Part shown: positions 1-6,979 of the stretch, one piece after another
Layout of the letters: every line of letters begins with the position of its first letter
How positions within the stretch are numbered: position 1 is the first letter of the stretch
Notes under the pieces: model-generated
What the model saw: only the letters and a program-made list of their open reading frames with translations
Database searches by the model: none
Told to the model about the DNA's origin: nothing
Position numbers and translations under genes: made by a program
Assembly (NCBI GenBank): GCA_009936675.1
Contig: JAACDY010000117.1
Coordinates: 1 to 7,122 of the forward strand
Length of the DNA stretch: 7,122 bases
From: Bacteroidota bacterium
Lineage (GTDB): Bacteria > Bacteroidota > Bacteroidia > Flavobacteriales > Flavobacteriaceae
Reading direction: 5' to 3'

Positions 1-86
1 AGAGGAAGGGATTCGAACCCTCGATTCCGCGATAACGGAATACACACTTTCCAGGCGTGCGCCTTCGACCACTCGGCCACCTCTCT
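1..86 (-). tRNA. tRNA-Ser (anticodon GGA), 3' end cut by window edge
   Basis: Read on the minus strand from 86 down to 1, the sequence folds as a class II tRNA. The 5' acceptor strand AGAGAGG (86-80) pairs with CCTCT at the left edge; the last acceptor bases and the discriminator lie outside the window. The D arm begins GCCGAG. The anticodon stem CACGC/GTGTG encloses the loop CTGGAAA, with anticodon GGA at 52-50, which reads UCC (and UCU by wobble) serine codons. A long variable arm with stem ATTCCG/CGGAAT is the hallmark of serine tRNA, and the T arm has the loop TTCGAAT. It lies downstream of tatD on the same strand, 109 bases away; I see no clear terminator or promoter in that gap. Confidence 0.97.
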
Positions 87-195
87 ATTGTTTTCTAAAA
101 TTGACACTAATAAACAAAAAAAATAAATGCTATTAAGTTTTTTTACCAATAAAGATATTCAGCCAATAATTCTAACCAACATGGCGGACTAAACT

Positions 196-963
196 TTATA
201 TTTTAAACACATCAAGGGCGTTTTGGGTGGTTATAGTAGCGAGTTCTTCCTCAGTTCGATGATGGATTTCTGAAAATTTTCTCAAAATGTAGACCAAATA
301 TTCACTTTGATTGCGCTTACCTCTTAAAGGAGCAGGAGCCAAATAAGGTGCATCGGTCTCCAAAACGATATGATCTGTGGAAATTTGATCCAAAAACTGA
401 TCAATTTTACCGTTCTTAAATGTAAGAACTCCGCCAATCCCCAATTTGAGGTTGAGACCAATGGCCTTTTCTGCCTGTTCTTTGGTTCCAGTAAAACAGT
501 GGAAAATCCCTGTTAAATCATCTCCCTTATGTCCTTCCAAGACCTCAAAAACCTCGTCGAAGGCTTCGCGACAATGGATAACAATCGGTAATTCTTTTTC
601 TTTCGCCCAAAGAATTTGGGTGTTAAAAGCCTCTTGTTGTTGTTTGAGTAAGCTCTGATCCCAATACAAATCAATTCCAATCTCCCCTACGGCAGCAAAA
701 TTTCGTTTGGCCAAGAATTGTTCTACATGAAGGAGTTCCTCCTTATAGTTTTCCTTAACATGAGTGGGATGCAATCCCATCATCAATCGTATTTGATCGG
801 GGTATTTTTTTTCCAAATCTAGCATCCTTGCCGTATATGTACTATCGATAGCCGGTAGATAAAAACGTTCGACCCCCACTGCAATAGCTTTTTCTATCAC
901 TTGATCACGATCTTCGTCAAAAGCCTCTAAATATAAATGTGTATGGGTATCAATCAGTTTCAT
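196..963 (-). CDS. tatD: TatD family metal-dependent hydrolase (putative DNase)
   Basis: A 255-residue protein, the usual length for TatD/YcfH-type amidohydrolase-fold enzymes (a single TIM barrel, cytoplasmic, two divalent metals). The metal ligands are visible in order: His7 and His9 in IDTHTHL, Glu94 in AVGEIGIDLYWD, His130 in VIHCREA, His155 in FHCFTG, and Asp204 in LETDAPYLAP. GLHPTH near residue 65 is also typical. Family members are described as 3'-5' exonucleases/DNases acting in DNA repair or DNA turnover; the substrate of this member is inferred from the family only. The ATG at 963 is the natural start because the IDTHTH motif begins four residues in. The gene ends in TAA. It is divergent from the aspartic protease gene, with a 51-base shared spacer, and no other gene in the window is close enough on its strand to suggest an operon. 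Confidence 0.95.
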   Translation of the reverse strand: MKLIDTHTHLYLEAFDEDRDQVIEKAIAVGVERFYLPAIDSTYTARMLDLEKKYPDQIRLMMGLHPTHVKENYKEELLHVEQFLAKRNFAAVGEIGIDLYWDQSLLKQQQEAFNTQILWAKEKELPIVIHCREAFDEVFEVLEGHKGDDLTGIFHCFTGTKEQAEKAIGLNLKLGIGGVLTFKNGKIDQFLDQISTDHIVLETDAPYLAPAPLRGKRNQSEYLVYILRKFSEIHHRTEEELATITTQNALDVFKI

Positions 964-986
964 GAAGCGTAAAATTAAGGTTTCGT

Positions 987-1006
987 TTTTTTACATTTGT
1001 AAAAAA
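987..1006. promoter_or_regulatory. Perfect 9+9 dyad with a -7-like element between divergent genes
   Basis: TTTTTTACA (987-995), a 2-base spacer and TGTAAAAAA (998-1006) form a perfect inverted repeat in the 51-base gap between tatD (minus) and the aspartic protease gene (plus). Overlapping it on the plus strand, TACATTTG at 992-999 fits exactly the Bacteroidota primary-sigma -7 consensus TAnnTTTG. I see no convincing -33 TTG at the right distance, and the implied leader of the protease gene would be very short. The dyad is mostly A and T, so it could arise by chance. An operator or promoter role is inference. Confidence 0.35.
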
Positions 1007-1014
1007 GATGCTCT

Positions 1015-1431
1015 TTGTTTAAAAAAACCCCACCCAAGAAAATCAAATTAAAATTGACCAAAACCAGACATTTGGTCTGCCAATCCCGAATCAATGGTGT
1101 AAAAGCGGTATTACTTATTGATACTGGGGCATCCAATAGCTGTATTGCACTGGCTGAAAAAGATAATTTTAAGATCGAGGAAAATGGAGAACCTTTTGAA
1201 GCTTCGGGAGCTGGGAAAGACAAGGTCAAAGCCATATTGGGTCATCAATGTGATCTGATCTTGGGAATACATGCGGTTGGAAAACACGCCTTTATATTGT
1301 TGGACATGCAACACATCAATGCCACTTTGATGCAAGAAAACGGAAAACCAATCAATGGCATTTTGGGAGCTGATTTTTTAAAGGAAAATCAAGCCATTAT
1401 TGATTACAAGAACAAAAGTCTGAACCTATAA
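1015..1431 (+). CDS. Small retropepsin-like (clan AA) aspartic protease
   Basis: A 138-residue single-domain protein. The catalytic motif is LLIDTGASNSCI with Asp36 in DTGA, and the second hallmark of the fold, INGILGADFL, is at 113-122 (hydrophobic-hydrophobic-Gly near the flap/dimer base). One DTGA motif in about 140 residues is the pattern of retropepsin-like enzymes that work as homodimers (Asp_protease_2 / gag-asp type domains). There is no signal peptide or membrane segment, so it is probably cytoplasmic; the substrate is unknown. The start is TTG at 1015: in-frame TAA at 1000-1002 blocks extension, the ATG at 1008 is out of frame and stops after four codons, and the next in-frame ATG lies well past the catalytic Asp. 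Upstream is A-rich, as is common in Bacteroidota. Its stop overlaps the stop of the convergent odhB by 6 bases (1426-1431). Confidence 0.85.
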   Translation: MFKKTPPKKIKLKLTKTRHLVCQSRINGVKAVLLIDTGASNSCIALAEKDNFKIEENGEPFEASGAGKDKVKAILGHQCDLILGIHAVGKHAFILLDMQHINATLMQENGKPINGILGADFLKENQAIIDYKNKSLNL

Positions 1432-2637
1432 CTCCAGTGCTTTTTTGACATCATTGTCCATCAAAAACTCCTCCGGACTTTCCAATGTCTCTTTGATCGC
1501 TACCAAAAAACCTACGGACTCCTTACCATCAATGATACGGTGATCGTAGGACAAAGCCAAATACATCATGGGACGAATTTCAACTTTACCATCAATGGCC
1601 ACGGGTCGTTCGATGATGTTGTGCATTCCCAAAATACCAGACTGAGGGGGGTTGATGATGGGAGTAGATAGCATGGAACCAAAAACCCCTCCATTGGAAA
1701 TGGTAAATGTTCCCCCAGTCATATCATCAACGGTGATTTGACCATCTCTGGCACGAATGGCCAGTCGCTTGATTTCTTGTTCGATTGCTCTGAAGGATAA
1801 ATTTTCTGCCCCTCTCACAACAGGCACCATTAACCCTTTTGGACCAGATACGGCAACACTGATGTCACAGTAATCGTAGGCAATTTTATAATCACCATCG
1901 ATCATGGAGTTGACATCAGGATACATTTGTAATGCCCTAACTACAGCTTTGGTAAAGAAGCTCATGAACCCAAGGCTAACGCCGTGTTTTTCGGCAAAAG
2001 TTTCTTTATATTTTTTTCTCAAAGCAAAAATCGGCGCCATGTCTGCCTCGTTGAATGTGGTCAACATTGCGGTTTCGTTTTTGACGGCTACGAGTCGCTC
2101 TGCTACTTTTCTCCGCAACATGGAAAGTTTTTTTCTTTCCTCACCTCTTTTACCTCCTGCAGGTGCAGTTCCCATAGAAGGAACGACCTTCACGGCATCC
2201 TCCTTGGTTATCCTGCCATTCCTTCCTGTACCCATCACACTCTCCAAATCCATTCCTTTTTCGGCAATGATTTTTTTGGCAGCAGGAGAGGCAGAACCGG
2301 CGGCATAGTTTTGATCGGTAGCTGCAGCTACTACTGTAACTGCAGGGGCAGAAGCTGCTGCTTGGGTCGAAGTGGGCATACTTTGCCCCTCTTTAGGCGC
2401 TCCCTCTGTATCGGTTAGGCAAACCACTTGGCCTACAGCCACTGCCTCTCCCTCTTCTGCTTTAAGGGTAATACTTCCACTCACCTCGGCAGGTAATTCT
2501 AGGGTCGCCTTATCAGAATCCACCTCTGCAATGGCTTGATCTTTCTCGACATAGTCGCCATCAGCAACCAGCCATTGGGCGATTTCGACTTCGGTTATTG
2601 ACTCTCCCGGTGAGGGAACTTTCATCTCTAAAATCAT
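1426..2637 (-). CDS. odhB: 2-oxoglutarate dehydrogenase E2, dihydrolipoyllysine-residue succinyltransferase
   Basis: A 403-residue E2 (also called sucB), close to the usual length of about 400. It transfers the succinyl group from E1-bound thiamine intermediate through its lipoyl arm to CoA, in the TCA cycle, and forms the core of the complex. Domains: one lipoyl domain at about 1-77 with the lipoylated Lys43 in VDSDKAT; an Ala/Ser/Pro-rich linker at about 80-110; a peripheral subunit-binding domain at about 112-150 (SPAAKKIIAEKG, GTGRNGRITKEDA); and the acyltransferase domain from about 168, with His366 and Asp370 in SYDHRIIDGKE. The TIEVE-type start of the lipoyl domain (VPSPGESITEVEIAQW) favours the succinyl- over the acetyltransferase. 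The ATG at 2637 precedes the lipoyl domain by a few residues. The E1 gene odhA lies upstream on the same strand but is separated by the GH117 gene. The 3' end overlaps the convergent protease gene. Confidence 0.97.
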   Translation of the reverse strand: MILEMKVPSPGESITEVEIAQWLVADGDYVEKDQAIAEVDSDKATLELPAEVSGSITLKAEEGEAVAVGQVVCLTDTEGAPKEGQSMPTSTQAAASAPAVTVVAAATDQNYAAGSASPAAKKIIAEKGMDLESVMGTGRNGRITKEDAVKVVPSMGTAPAGGKRGEERKKLSMLRRKVAERLVAVKNETAMLTTFNEADMAPIFALRKKYKETFAEKHGVSLGFMSFFTKAVVRALQMYPDVNSMIDGDYKIAYDYCDISVAVSGPKGLMVPVVRGAENLSFRAIEQEIKRLAIRARDGQITVDDMTGGTFTISNGGVFGSMLSTPIINPPQSGILGMHNIIERPVAIDGKVEIRPMMYLALSYDHRIIDGKESVGFLVAIKETLESPEEFLMDNDVKKALEL

Positions 2638-2786
2638 AGTTTTTTATTTTTCAATGGAATCTCGTTACAAACCAAAACAGGCCTCCTGTCCACAATTTGT
2701 TCAATTACAAAATTAATATTTAAAAGGAATCCTCCGTGGTATTTTGACAACATGCCAATCCATTGAGTCTGATTTAGCTGATTCAT
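2634..2786 (-). CDS. Possible 50-residue small ORF overlapping the odhB start
   Basis: An ATG at 2786 opens a 50-codon frame whose TGA (2636-2634) overlaps the odhB ATG (2637-2635) as ATGA, the arrangement often seen in translationally coupled pairs. The predicted peptide begins MNQLNQTQWIGML, has a hydrophobic stretch GGFLLNINFVIEQIV in the middle, and ends in a basic tail (KNKKL). It has no recognisable domain and is blocked by a stop directly before the ATG. It occupies most of the 182-base gap between the GH117 gene and odhB. An open frame of this length can easily occur by chance in such a gap, so it is listed as a possibility only. Confidence 0.15.
   Translation of the reverse strand: MNQLNQTQWIGMLSKYHGGFLLNINFVIEQIVDRRPVLVCNEIPLKNKKL
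2708..2715 (-). promoter_or_regulatory. odhB: Candidate -7 element upstream of odhB
   Basis: Minus-strand TAATTTTG matches TAnnTTTG and lies 70 bases before the odhB ATG. The identical octamer is found 28 bases before the odhA ATG. No clear -33 TTG is present at the expected distance. If real, it would let odhB be transcribed apart from the GH117 gene upstream. In AT-rich spacer DNA such a match has limited weight. Confidence 0.25.
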
Positions 2787-2819
2787 TCAAATTTAATTTT
2801 TAGTTCGATTATGGTTGAC

Positions 2820-4025
2820 TTATTTTAAAGTTTGATTTTTTCTTCCCCTGGTTCTAAATCCCCTTATGTACTGCTCGTGGCTATGTTTGTACTCGTGGGT
2901 TAATCCCCAACGTAAAATTTCCAATGGTGCTTTTTCGCGGTCAGCCGTTCGATTCAAACCCACCGCTTTAGGGGTTCCTTTGACAGCCCCCATTATTTCA
3001 AAATTAATGCCATCAGGGGCCCATTGAACAGTATTTCTTTCGGGTCCGTCGGTAGTAATCAACGAGGCAATTCCACCATCATAGGGCCAAACACATATTT
3101 CATGACCACTATTGCTGATCGGGTTATATGGAGATTTGATATAGGGGCCTTTGGGGTGGTCAGCAATGGCAACACCATGACGAATTTGTCTTCCTCCGAA
3201 AGTAATTGCTTCCCCCATTTGCTCACCTTTATATTATAAGTAAAATCTTCCTTTGTAGGGCAAAATACATGGATCGTGAACCTTATGACTGTCAAAATCC
3301 CCTTTTTCGCGGACAGAAAACCGGTCTTGTAAATCATTCCCTTCCCAGACTCCATTGTCAGCGGGACTTAAAATAGGTTCTTTGCTCTTAGTCCAAGGCC
3401 CGTCTGGACTATCAGACCACGCGAGACCTATTTGATTTTTTACGCGCTTATTGTAAGATCCCCCAACAGTTTGATAGCACAAATAATAAATTCCATCGTG
3501 TACCATGATCTCTGTGGTGAATACAGACCTATCGTCAAAAGCTCCCAGAGCTCCTCTTGGTAGGGCAATACCTTGCTCTTTCCAAGTGTAACCATCCGGA
3601 GAAGTAGCAAACCAGATGTCTGATCTATCCCATGGGAAGACTTTATCCTTTTCAATATCACCTTCAAAGCCATCGGTTTTCCCCACACTTTTGGTGTACC
3701 AAGTATAATATTTTCCTTTGTGCCTGATCAGGGCACTAGGATCTCTTCTTACTACCCCTTCTTGGTAAGCCAAATCACCTTTTAAGTCGAAAAGGTTGTA
3801 TTCAAAATACCAATCGTAGTTCAACAACTGTTGATCGGACCACTTTAGTGCTCTTTTTGAAGCAGCACTAAGTTTATCGCCATTGGTGATCCCCAAAAAG
3901 TCAAGTTTTTCTTTGGATACGTTCTTATCTGAATCCTTGTCAATTTGAATTTTGGTGTCGTTGATACAAGAAGACATTAATAGACAACTTAAAGATATTA
4001 CCAAAGTTTTGTTGAATAGGTTCAT
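2820..4025 (-). pseudogene. GH117-family lipoprotein (neoagarooligosaccharide hydrolase-like), interrupted by an in-frame TAA
   Basis: Without the internal stop this is a 401-residue protein in a single frame, the usual size for glycoside hydrolase family 117, five-bladed beta-propeller enzymes whose studied members release 3,6-anhydro-L-galactose from neoagaro-oligosaccharides. Residues 1-20 form a lipoprotein signal ending MSSC (Cys20), suggesting a cell-envelope location. An N-terminal helical region (about 50-75) fits the dimerising helix-turn-helix of the family. Expected catalytic acids are Asp95 (RRDPSAL), Asp251 (VHDPCIL) and Glu309 (ISNSGHEICVWPY), close to the numbering I recall for Zobellia AhgA (97, 252, 310). 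Codon 264 (3236-3234) is TAA, in FYL-stop-YKGE, where relatives are expected to have Tyr (FYLYYKGE). The stop is in frame, not a frameshift, and everything after it is well preserved up to the natural TAA at 2820. The product ending at codon 264 lacks Glu309 and should be inactive. The gene sits between odhA (84 bases upstream) and odhB (182 bases downstream), all on the same strand. Family assignment is firm; substrate is inferred; whether it is a true pseudogene or a base-call error cannot be decided here. Confidence 0.85.
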
Positions 4026-4030
4026 GCCTT

Positions 4031-4065
4031 AAACTAAAACTTTTTTAGTTTGAAAACTCGGTTTT
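4031..4065. repeat. Two adjacent short inverted repeats between odhA and the GH117 gene
   Basis: A perfect 9+9 dyad (AAACTAAAA at 4031-4039, 3-base loop, TTTTAGTTT at 4043-4051) is followed one base later by a 5+5 dyad (AAAAC 4053-4057, TCG, GTTTT 4061-4065). They start 5 bases before the GH117 ATG, within the 84-base gap after the odhA stop. They could form a weak terminator for odhA, an operator for the GH117 gene, or a leader hairpin that limits its translation. The stems are almost all A-T and no U-tract follows on the minus strand, so a strong intrinsic terminator is unlikely. Confidence 0.4.
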
Positions 4066-4109
4066 ACGGAAATAAAATAATGGATCATATTTTTCATTAT
4101 GAATAAGAC

Positions 4110-6869
4110 CTATTTCAAGAAATTATCCTTTGTTGCATCAAAAACATATTCTATCACCTGTTGGTGTCTATTATTAAATCTGGCGGCACTTCCAGCCGCA
4201 GGAGAACCATAATACCTTCGGGTAGCCGGTCGCATTTGTTGGGCTTCGGGCAGATGGAGTAACAAATAGCCCCAGGCTCCCATATTACGGGGTTCCTCCT
4301 GAGCCCAAACCACCTCCTCTAGATTGGGATAGTGCTGAATCTGGGCTTGAATTTCTTCTTGAGGCAGGGGAAATAATTGTTCCAACCTTACTATCGCTAC
4401 ATCCATTCTATCATTTTCCGAACGGGCATCGGTCAAATCATAGTAGAATTTTCCGGAACAAAAAACCAGCGTTTTTACTTGTTCAGCCTCCACCTCATCA
4501 TCTACAATTACCCTTTGGAAGGCTCCCGATGTCAAATCTTTAACTTTTGAAACAGCCTTGGGATGACGCAGCAAGCTTTTGGGAGTAAATACAATCAAAG
4601 GCTTTCTAAAATCCCCTTTCATTTGTCTTCTCAGCAAATGGAAAAAATTGGCAGGGGTGGTACAATTGGCCACAAACATATTGTCTTTGGCACACAATTG
4701 TAAATAACGCTCCATCCGTGCTGAAGAATGTTCTGCTCCTTGGCCTTCATAGCCGTGAGGCAATAACATCACGATTCCGTTTTGGGTTTTCCACTTGTCC
4801 TCTGCTGCCGAAATGTATTGGTCGATCACGATCTGTGCACCATTGGAAAAATCGCCAAACTGTGCTTCCCAAATGGTCAAAGTTTTTGGACTGGCCATTG
4901 CATAACCATAATCAAATCCCAAAACACCATATTCTGAGAGAAAAGAGTTGAAAACATTGAGTTTTCCTTGATTTTCTGGGTCGATCAGATTGAGTAATAT
5001 GACCTCTTCCTCAGAAGATTCTGCTTTGATAACGGCATGTCGATGTGAAAAAGTACCCCTTTCAACATCTTGACCAGAAAGTCGAACGTCGAAGCCCTCA
5101 TACAGTAAAGTTCCGTAGGCCAATAATTCCCCCATGGCCCAATCCAACCGATCGGTTTCAAAAAACATCTTGTTGCGCTCTGAAATCAGGCGCTCAATTT
5201 TTCTCAAAAACTTTTTATCTGGAGGAACATTGGTAATGGTTTTGGCAACTGCAATGAGTACATTCGAATCAACCGCTGTAGCCAACTCTGGATGCATTCC
5301 TTTGTCATCGACTCTGCTATAACCTGTCCATTCGTCTTCCATAAAAGGAGTAATAACAGTAGTTTCCTCTGTTCTGGAAACTTGAAGATTTTTTTCTAAC
5401 TTGGATTTATAGGCTGCCTCCTCTTTTTTGACATAGGTCGGATCAATAACGCCTTGAGCAAAAAGCTTTTCTGCATAGATGTCCCTTGGATTTTTGTGCG
5501 CTGCAATAGTTTTGTAAAGTTTGGGTTGGGTGAATCTCGGCTCATCTCCTTCGTTGTGTCCATATTTACGATACCCCAAAAGGTCGATAAATACATCGGC
5601 ATTAAAATGCATTCTATAATCCAACGCAAATAAAACTGAATGCACTACTGCCTCCACATCATCTGCATTGACATGCATGACAGGTGATAGGGTAACTTTT
5701 CCCACATCCGTACAATAGGTACTGGATCGAGCATCAAGGTAATTGGTGGTAAACCCTATTTGATTGTTGACCACGATATGGATGGTTCCTCCGGTGGAAT
5801 AACCCTTTAGTCTGGCCATCTGAGCAATTTCGTAGGCAATACCTTGTCCAGCAATAGCTGCATCACCATGAACAATAATAGGCAAAACTTTTGAGGCGTC
5901 CCCTTTGAATTTGTTATCTAACTTGGCCCGAGTAATTCCCTCAACAACTGCTCCAACAGTCTCTAAGTGAGAGGGATTGGGTGCCAAATTAATATTGATT
6001 TTTTTTCCGCTGCTGTTGGGATCAATCTTTGCGGTCCAGCCCATGTGGTACTTAACGTCACCGTCAAAAACCACTTCGTCATAGTCCTTCCCATCGAACT
6101 CGCTAAAAATATCTTTTGGGGATTTCCCAAATATATTGGTGAGGGTATTGAGTCTTCCTCTGTGGGCCATTCCCATGATAAACTCCTCCACTCCTTTGGC
6201 ATCGGCAGCCATCACTAAGGCATCCAGAGCCGGAATCAGTGACTCCCCCCCTTCTAGGGAAAATCGCTTTTGTCCCACATATTTGGTATGCAAAAAGTTT
6301 TCAAAGCTAACCGCTTGATTCAATTTGTTGAGGATGTCTTTCTTCTGCTCAGGGCTGAAATTCGGATGATTTTGATTTTGGTGTAATCGATCCTTGATCC
6401 AATCTTTTTTCTCCACATTCCTCACATACATATATTCCACTCCAATAGAGTCGCAATAGGTTCTTTGAAGGTGTTCTATGATGGTGGATAAGGTGCTGGG
6501 ACCGATACCTACTATGGCTCCGGCGTTGAAAACAGTAGGCAAATCACCTTGAGACAAACCAAAATTTTCTACCGACAAATCAGGACTGTAGGTTCTTCTG
6601 GTACGAACGGGATTGGTTTTGGTGAATAGATGACCCCTTGAGCGGTAGCCTTCAATGAGCTTTACCACCTGAAATTCTTTCTTGACCGACTCGGGGACTT
6701 CTACCTCTGCAACCTCTGCGGGCCACTCTCCGTGCTCTAACCCAAAATCAAAGCCTTGAAAGAAGGCTCTCCAACTGGGTTCTACAGCGTCCGGATTTTG
6801 TAGGTATTGGTCGTATAACTCGGCAAAATAGGCGGTGTGAGCCGAATTTAAAAATGAAAATTTGTCCAT
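4110..6869 (-). CDS. odhA: 2-oxoglutarate dehydrogenase E1 component
   Basis: A 919-residue thiamine diphosphate enzyme (also called sucA), near the family length of about 930. It decarboxylates 2-oxoglutarate and succinylates the lipoyl group of E2 in the TCA cycle. The N-terminal segment (SFLNSAHTAYFAELYDQYLQ, then PSWRAFFQGF) is the short E2/E3-interacting extension of 2-oxoglutarate-type E1. Core motifs: FIMGMAHRGRLNTL at about 230-243 with active-site His236; VKYHMGW (His275); NPSHLE at about 298; the cofactor motif from HGDAAIAGQG (Asp336) to HIVVNNQIGFTT (Asn369); and YRKYGHNEGDEPRFTQP at about 433-449. The C-terminal part has FSHRHAVI, FGDFSNGAQI and HGYEGQGAEHSSARMERYLQL. All are intact. 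ATG at 6869 is the only sensible start, giving the conserved MDKFSF-type N-terminus. It is divergent from umuC (185-base spacer) and upstream of the GH117 gene and odhB on the same strand. Confidence 0.98.
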   Translation of the reverse strand: MDKFSFLNSAHTAYFAELYDQYLQNPDAVEPSWRAFFQGFDFGLEHGEWPAEVAEVEVPESVKKEFQVVKLIEGYRSRGHLFTKTNPVRTRRTYSPDLSVENFGLSQGDLPTVFNAGAIVGIGPSTLSTIIEHLQRTYCDSIGVEYMYVRNVEKKDWIKDRLHQNQNHPNFSPEQKKDILNKLNQAVSFENFLHTKYVGQKRFSLEGGESLIPALDALVMAADAKGVEEFIMGMAHRGRLNTLTNIFGKSPKDIFSEFDGKDYDEVVFDGDVKYHMGWTAKIDPNSSGKKININLAPNPSHLETVGAVVEGITRAKLDNKFKGDASKVLPIIVHGDAAIAGQGIAYEIAQMARLKGYSTGGTIHIVVNNQIGFTTNYLDARSSTYCTDVGKVTLSPVMHVNADDVEAVVHSVLFALDYRMHFNADVFIDLLGYRKYGHNEGDEPRFTQPKLYKTIAAHKNPRDIYAEKLFAQGVIDPTYVKKEEAAYKSKLEKNLQVSRTEETTVITPFMEDEWTGYSRVDDKGMHPELATAVDSNVLIAVAKTITNVPPDKKFLRKIERLISERNKMFFETDRLDWAMGELLAYGTLLYEGFDVRLSGQDVERGTFSHRHAVIKAESSEEEVILLNLIDPENQGKLNVFNSFLSEYGVLGFDYGYAMASPKTLTIWEAQFGDFSNGAQIVIDQYISAAEDKWKTQNGIVMLLPHGYEGQGAEHSSARMERYLQLCAKDNMFVANCTTPANFFHLLRRQMKGDFRKPLIVFTPKSLLRHPKAVSKVKDLTSGAFQRVIVDDEVEAEQVKTLVFCSGKFYYDLTDARSENDRMDVAIVRLEQLFPLPQEEIQAQIQHYPNLEEVVWAQEEPRNMGAWGYLLLHLPEAQQMRPATRRYYGSPAAGSAARFNNRHQQVIEYVFDATKDNFLK

Positions 6870-6897
6870 TAAATTATATTGCTACTAATCCTTAAAA

Positions 6898-6905
6898 CAA
6901 AATTA
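6898..6905 (-). promoter_or_regulatory. odhA: Candidate -7 element upstream of odhA
   Basis: Minus-strand TAATTTTG fits the Bacteroidota -7 consensus TAnnTTTG and ends 28 bases before the odhA ATG, giving a plausible short leader. A TTTG occurs upstream but only 11 bases away, too close for a standard -33 element. The same octamer precedes odhB. The call rests on motif match and position only. Confidence 0.3.
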
Positions 6906-6979
6906 CAATTTTTGCCCAAAGAGGTTCGATTTTGTCTGTAAAACAATCCAATTCTTATTAAATTTGTAGTGGATCGGTG

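Noticed and set aside
1008..1022. ATG at 1008 as start of the protease gene
   Set aside because: It is out of frame and meets TAA after four codons; a length change in the following A run would not rescue it because the stop comes first.
975..1335. Minus-strand frames of 86 and 74 codons opposite the protease gene
   Set aside because: The plus-strand frame carries the DTGA and ILGADF protease motifs; the opposite frames show no domain.
1904..2418. Two overlapping plus-strand open frames of 134 and 144 codons
   Set aside because: They lie wholly inside odhB, whose domain motifs are intact on the minus strand; their translations are low-complexity and match no family.
2769..2784. Short direct repeat CTGATT-TAG-CTGATT and a weak hairpin after the GH117 gene
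   Set aside because: Only six bases per copy and an imperfect stem without a T-tract; not distinguishable from chance.
3234..3236. Stop-codon recoding (selenocysteine, pyrrolysine or a changed code)
   Set aside because: Those use TGA or TAG; the codon is TAA, and TAA ends tatD and the protease gene normally in this window.
3059..3355. A 98-codon minus-strand frame overlapping the GH117 stop, suggesting a frameshift
   Set aside because: The conserved GH117 residues continue in the original frame on both sides of the TAA, so no shift is needed; the other frame has no family residues.
2638..4109. Target-site duplications or terminal inverted repeats flanking the GH117 gene
   Set aside because: Comparison of the two flanking gaps by eye shows no convincing shared direct or inverted repeat, and there is no transposase.
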